A stretch of DNA of 35,328 nucleotides from Bacteroidales bacterium. GTDB taxonomy: Bacteria; Bacteroidota; Bacteroidia; Bacteroidales; JAADGE01. The position numbers and the translations under genes were made by a program. Each line of letters opens with the position of its first letter. Position 1 is the first letter of the stretch. The notes under the pieces were generated by a model. It did no database searches and was not told the origin of the DNA. It saw only the letters and a list, made by a program, of their open reading frames with translations. Positions 34,821-35,328 of the stretch are shown piece by piece. The stretch spans positions 1 through 35,328 of the forward strand of contig JAOZMB010000017.1 in assembly GCA_029934515.1 (NCBI GenBank). Direction: 5' to 3'.

Positions 34821-35328
34821 TTATTTACAGTATTTATGTTTTACGGCTTGCAGATATGTATAAATTTTTTCTAAGTTATCAATATCCAAACTGTCAAAAC
34901 TTCTTGATTCATAGTATTTGTATTTTCCTTCTGTTTTTTTTTCAAGTATAACAAATTTCCAGAGCTGTCCAATATTATATGCTCCTTTCATATGTTTTGT
35001 TTTATTGTTTTCTATTGCTGTTGCCATCTGTGCAAGCAACTGTCTCTGTTGGTCTGAAATTGTTTTTTGTCTTTTAAACTCTTGGATAAAGAAAAAAGGA
35101 ATTTCTGGTTCATAGTCTCCGCTTGCAACCATAAAATCTGGTTTTCCATATAATATTTTTCCGTTTACAGTTCCAGATATTTCTGGTTGATACCATTCTC
35201 TAAAATTTTCTCCAAGAAAATATACTTTATACAAAAACGGACTAATAAAATGACCTAATAATTGATATTCGTCATCAATATCTTCGCCAAAATAACAAAT
35301 AAATTTGTATACAAAAAAAGAAAGGTTA
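34821..35328 (-). CDS. PD-(D/E)XK-like protein, C-terminal part (5' end outside window)
   Basis: The reading frame is open to the right edge without a stop, so the ~169 residues seen are the C-terminal part of a longer protein. The visible sequence runs from FICYFGEDIDDEYQLLGHF to the terminal AVKHKYCK. The pair GKPDFMV and, 18 residues later, FIQEFKR has the D...ExK spacing of the PD-(D/E)XK nuclease fold. The segment LLAQMATAIENNKTKHMKGA follows, then LWKFVILEKKTEGKYKYYES. I know similar sequences only as hypothetical proteins of Bacteroidetes. A nuclease role is inference. Confidence 0.5.
   Translation of the reverse strand, partial: NLSFFVYKFICYFGEDIDDEYQLLGHFISPFLYKVYFLGENFREWYQPEISGTVNGKILYGKPDFMVASGDYEPEIPFFFIQEFKRQKTISDQQRQLLAQMATAIENNKTKHMKGAYNIGQLWKFVILEKKTEGKYKYYESRSFDSLDIDNLEKIYTYLQAVKHKYCK

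Overview
The window looks like a chromosomal segment of an AT-rich member of the Bacteroidetes, most likely Bacteroidales or a related anaerobic or facultative lineage. The evidence is a type IX secretion (T9SS) C-terminal sorting domain, FISUMP and alginate-export-type outer membrane proteins, a PorE-like TPR/propeller/OmpA protein, a single-subunit cytochrome b sdhCAB set, and several promoters fitting the Bacteroidetes pattern TTTG-N19-TAnnTTTG. No rRNA, tRNA, CRISPR array, prophage or complete IS was seen. The accessory signals are small repeats and a decayed toxin-antitoxin locus.

Left part (1-5027): the tail of an Rpn-type nuclease, an MFS transporter with a large extra domain between its last two helices, and a T9SS-sorted beta-helix protein flanked by inverted copies of a dispersed repeat. 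Next comes a broken PIN-toxin operon. Its toxin gene carries a 249-bp MITE-like insertion with 25-bp terminal inverted repeats and a 3-bp target duplication. Removing the element and one duplication copy rejoins the toxin reading frame exactly.

Middle part (5028-19140): a DUF1015 protein, a histidine/aromatic ammonia-lyase with a clear promoter, and a glycosyltransferase. The glycosyltransferase's only good ATG is one base out of frame across an A9 tract, followed by a perfect 11-bp stem-loop, so it is either a frameshift signal, a phase-variable gene or a sequence error. Then come the PorE-like protein, a small exported protein, an orphan SiaC-type phosphoprotein, an Xaa-Pro aminopeptidase, and the succinate dehydrogenase/fumarate reductase genes C, A and B. 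The sdh genes are separated by unusually long gaps that hold hairpins and repeated palindromes, and the set ends in an intrinsic terminator.

Right part (19159-35328): a 1495-residue AsmA-like membrane-anchored protein made of about seven repeats, a hotdog thioesterase, and a long-form (animal-like) urocanate hydratase. On the minus strand follow an alginate-export-type porin, a multi-spanning membrane protein and a double-rhodanese lipoprotein, with a Crp/Fnr regulator divergent from them. This group could be a sulfur-handling module of the cell envelope. The end of the window has a FISUMP protein, a leucine-rich-repeat protein, a DUF1460 cell-wall amidase-like lipoprotein, TruA, and the C-terminal part of a PD-(D/E)XK-like protein that runs off the edge.

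The ammonia-lyase and urocanate hydratase could be the first two steps of histidine breakdown, but they lie 16 kb apart in opposite orientations and no hutI or later step is present. The most interesting items are the toxin-inactivating mini-element, the slippery start of the glycosyltransferase, the rhodanese/membrane/porin/Crp cluster and the repeat-built AsmA-like protein.
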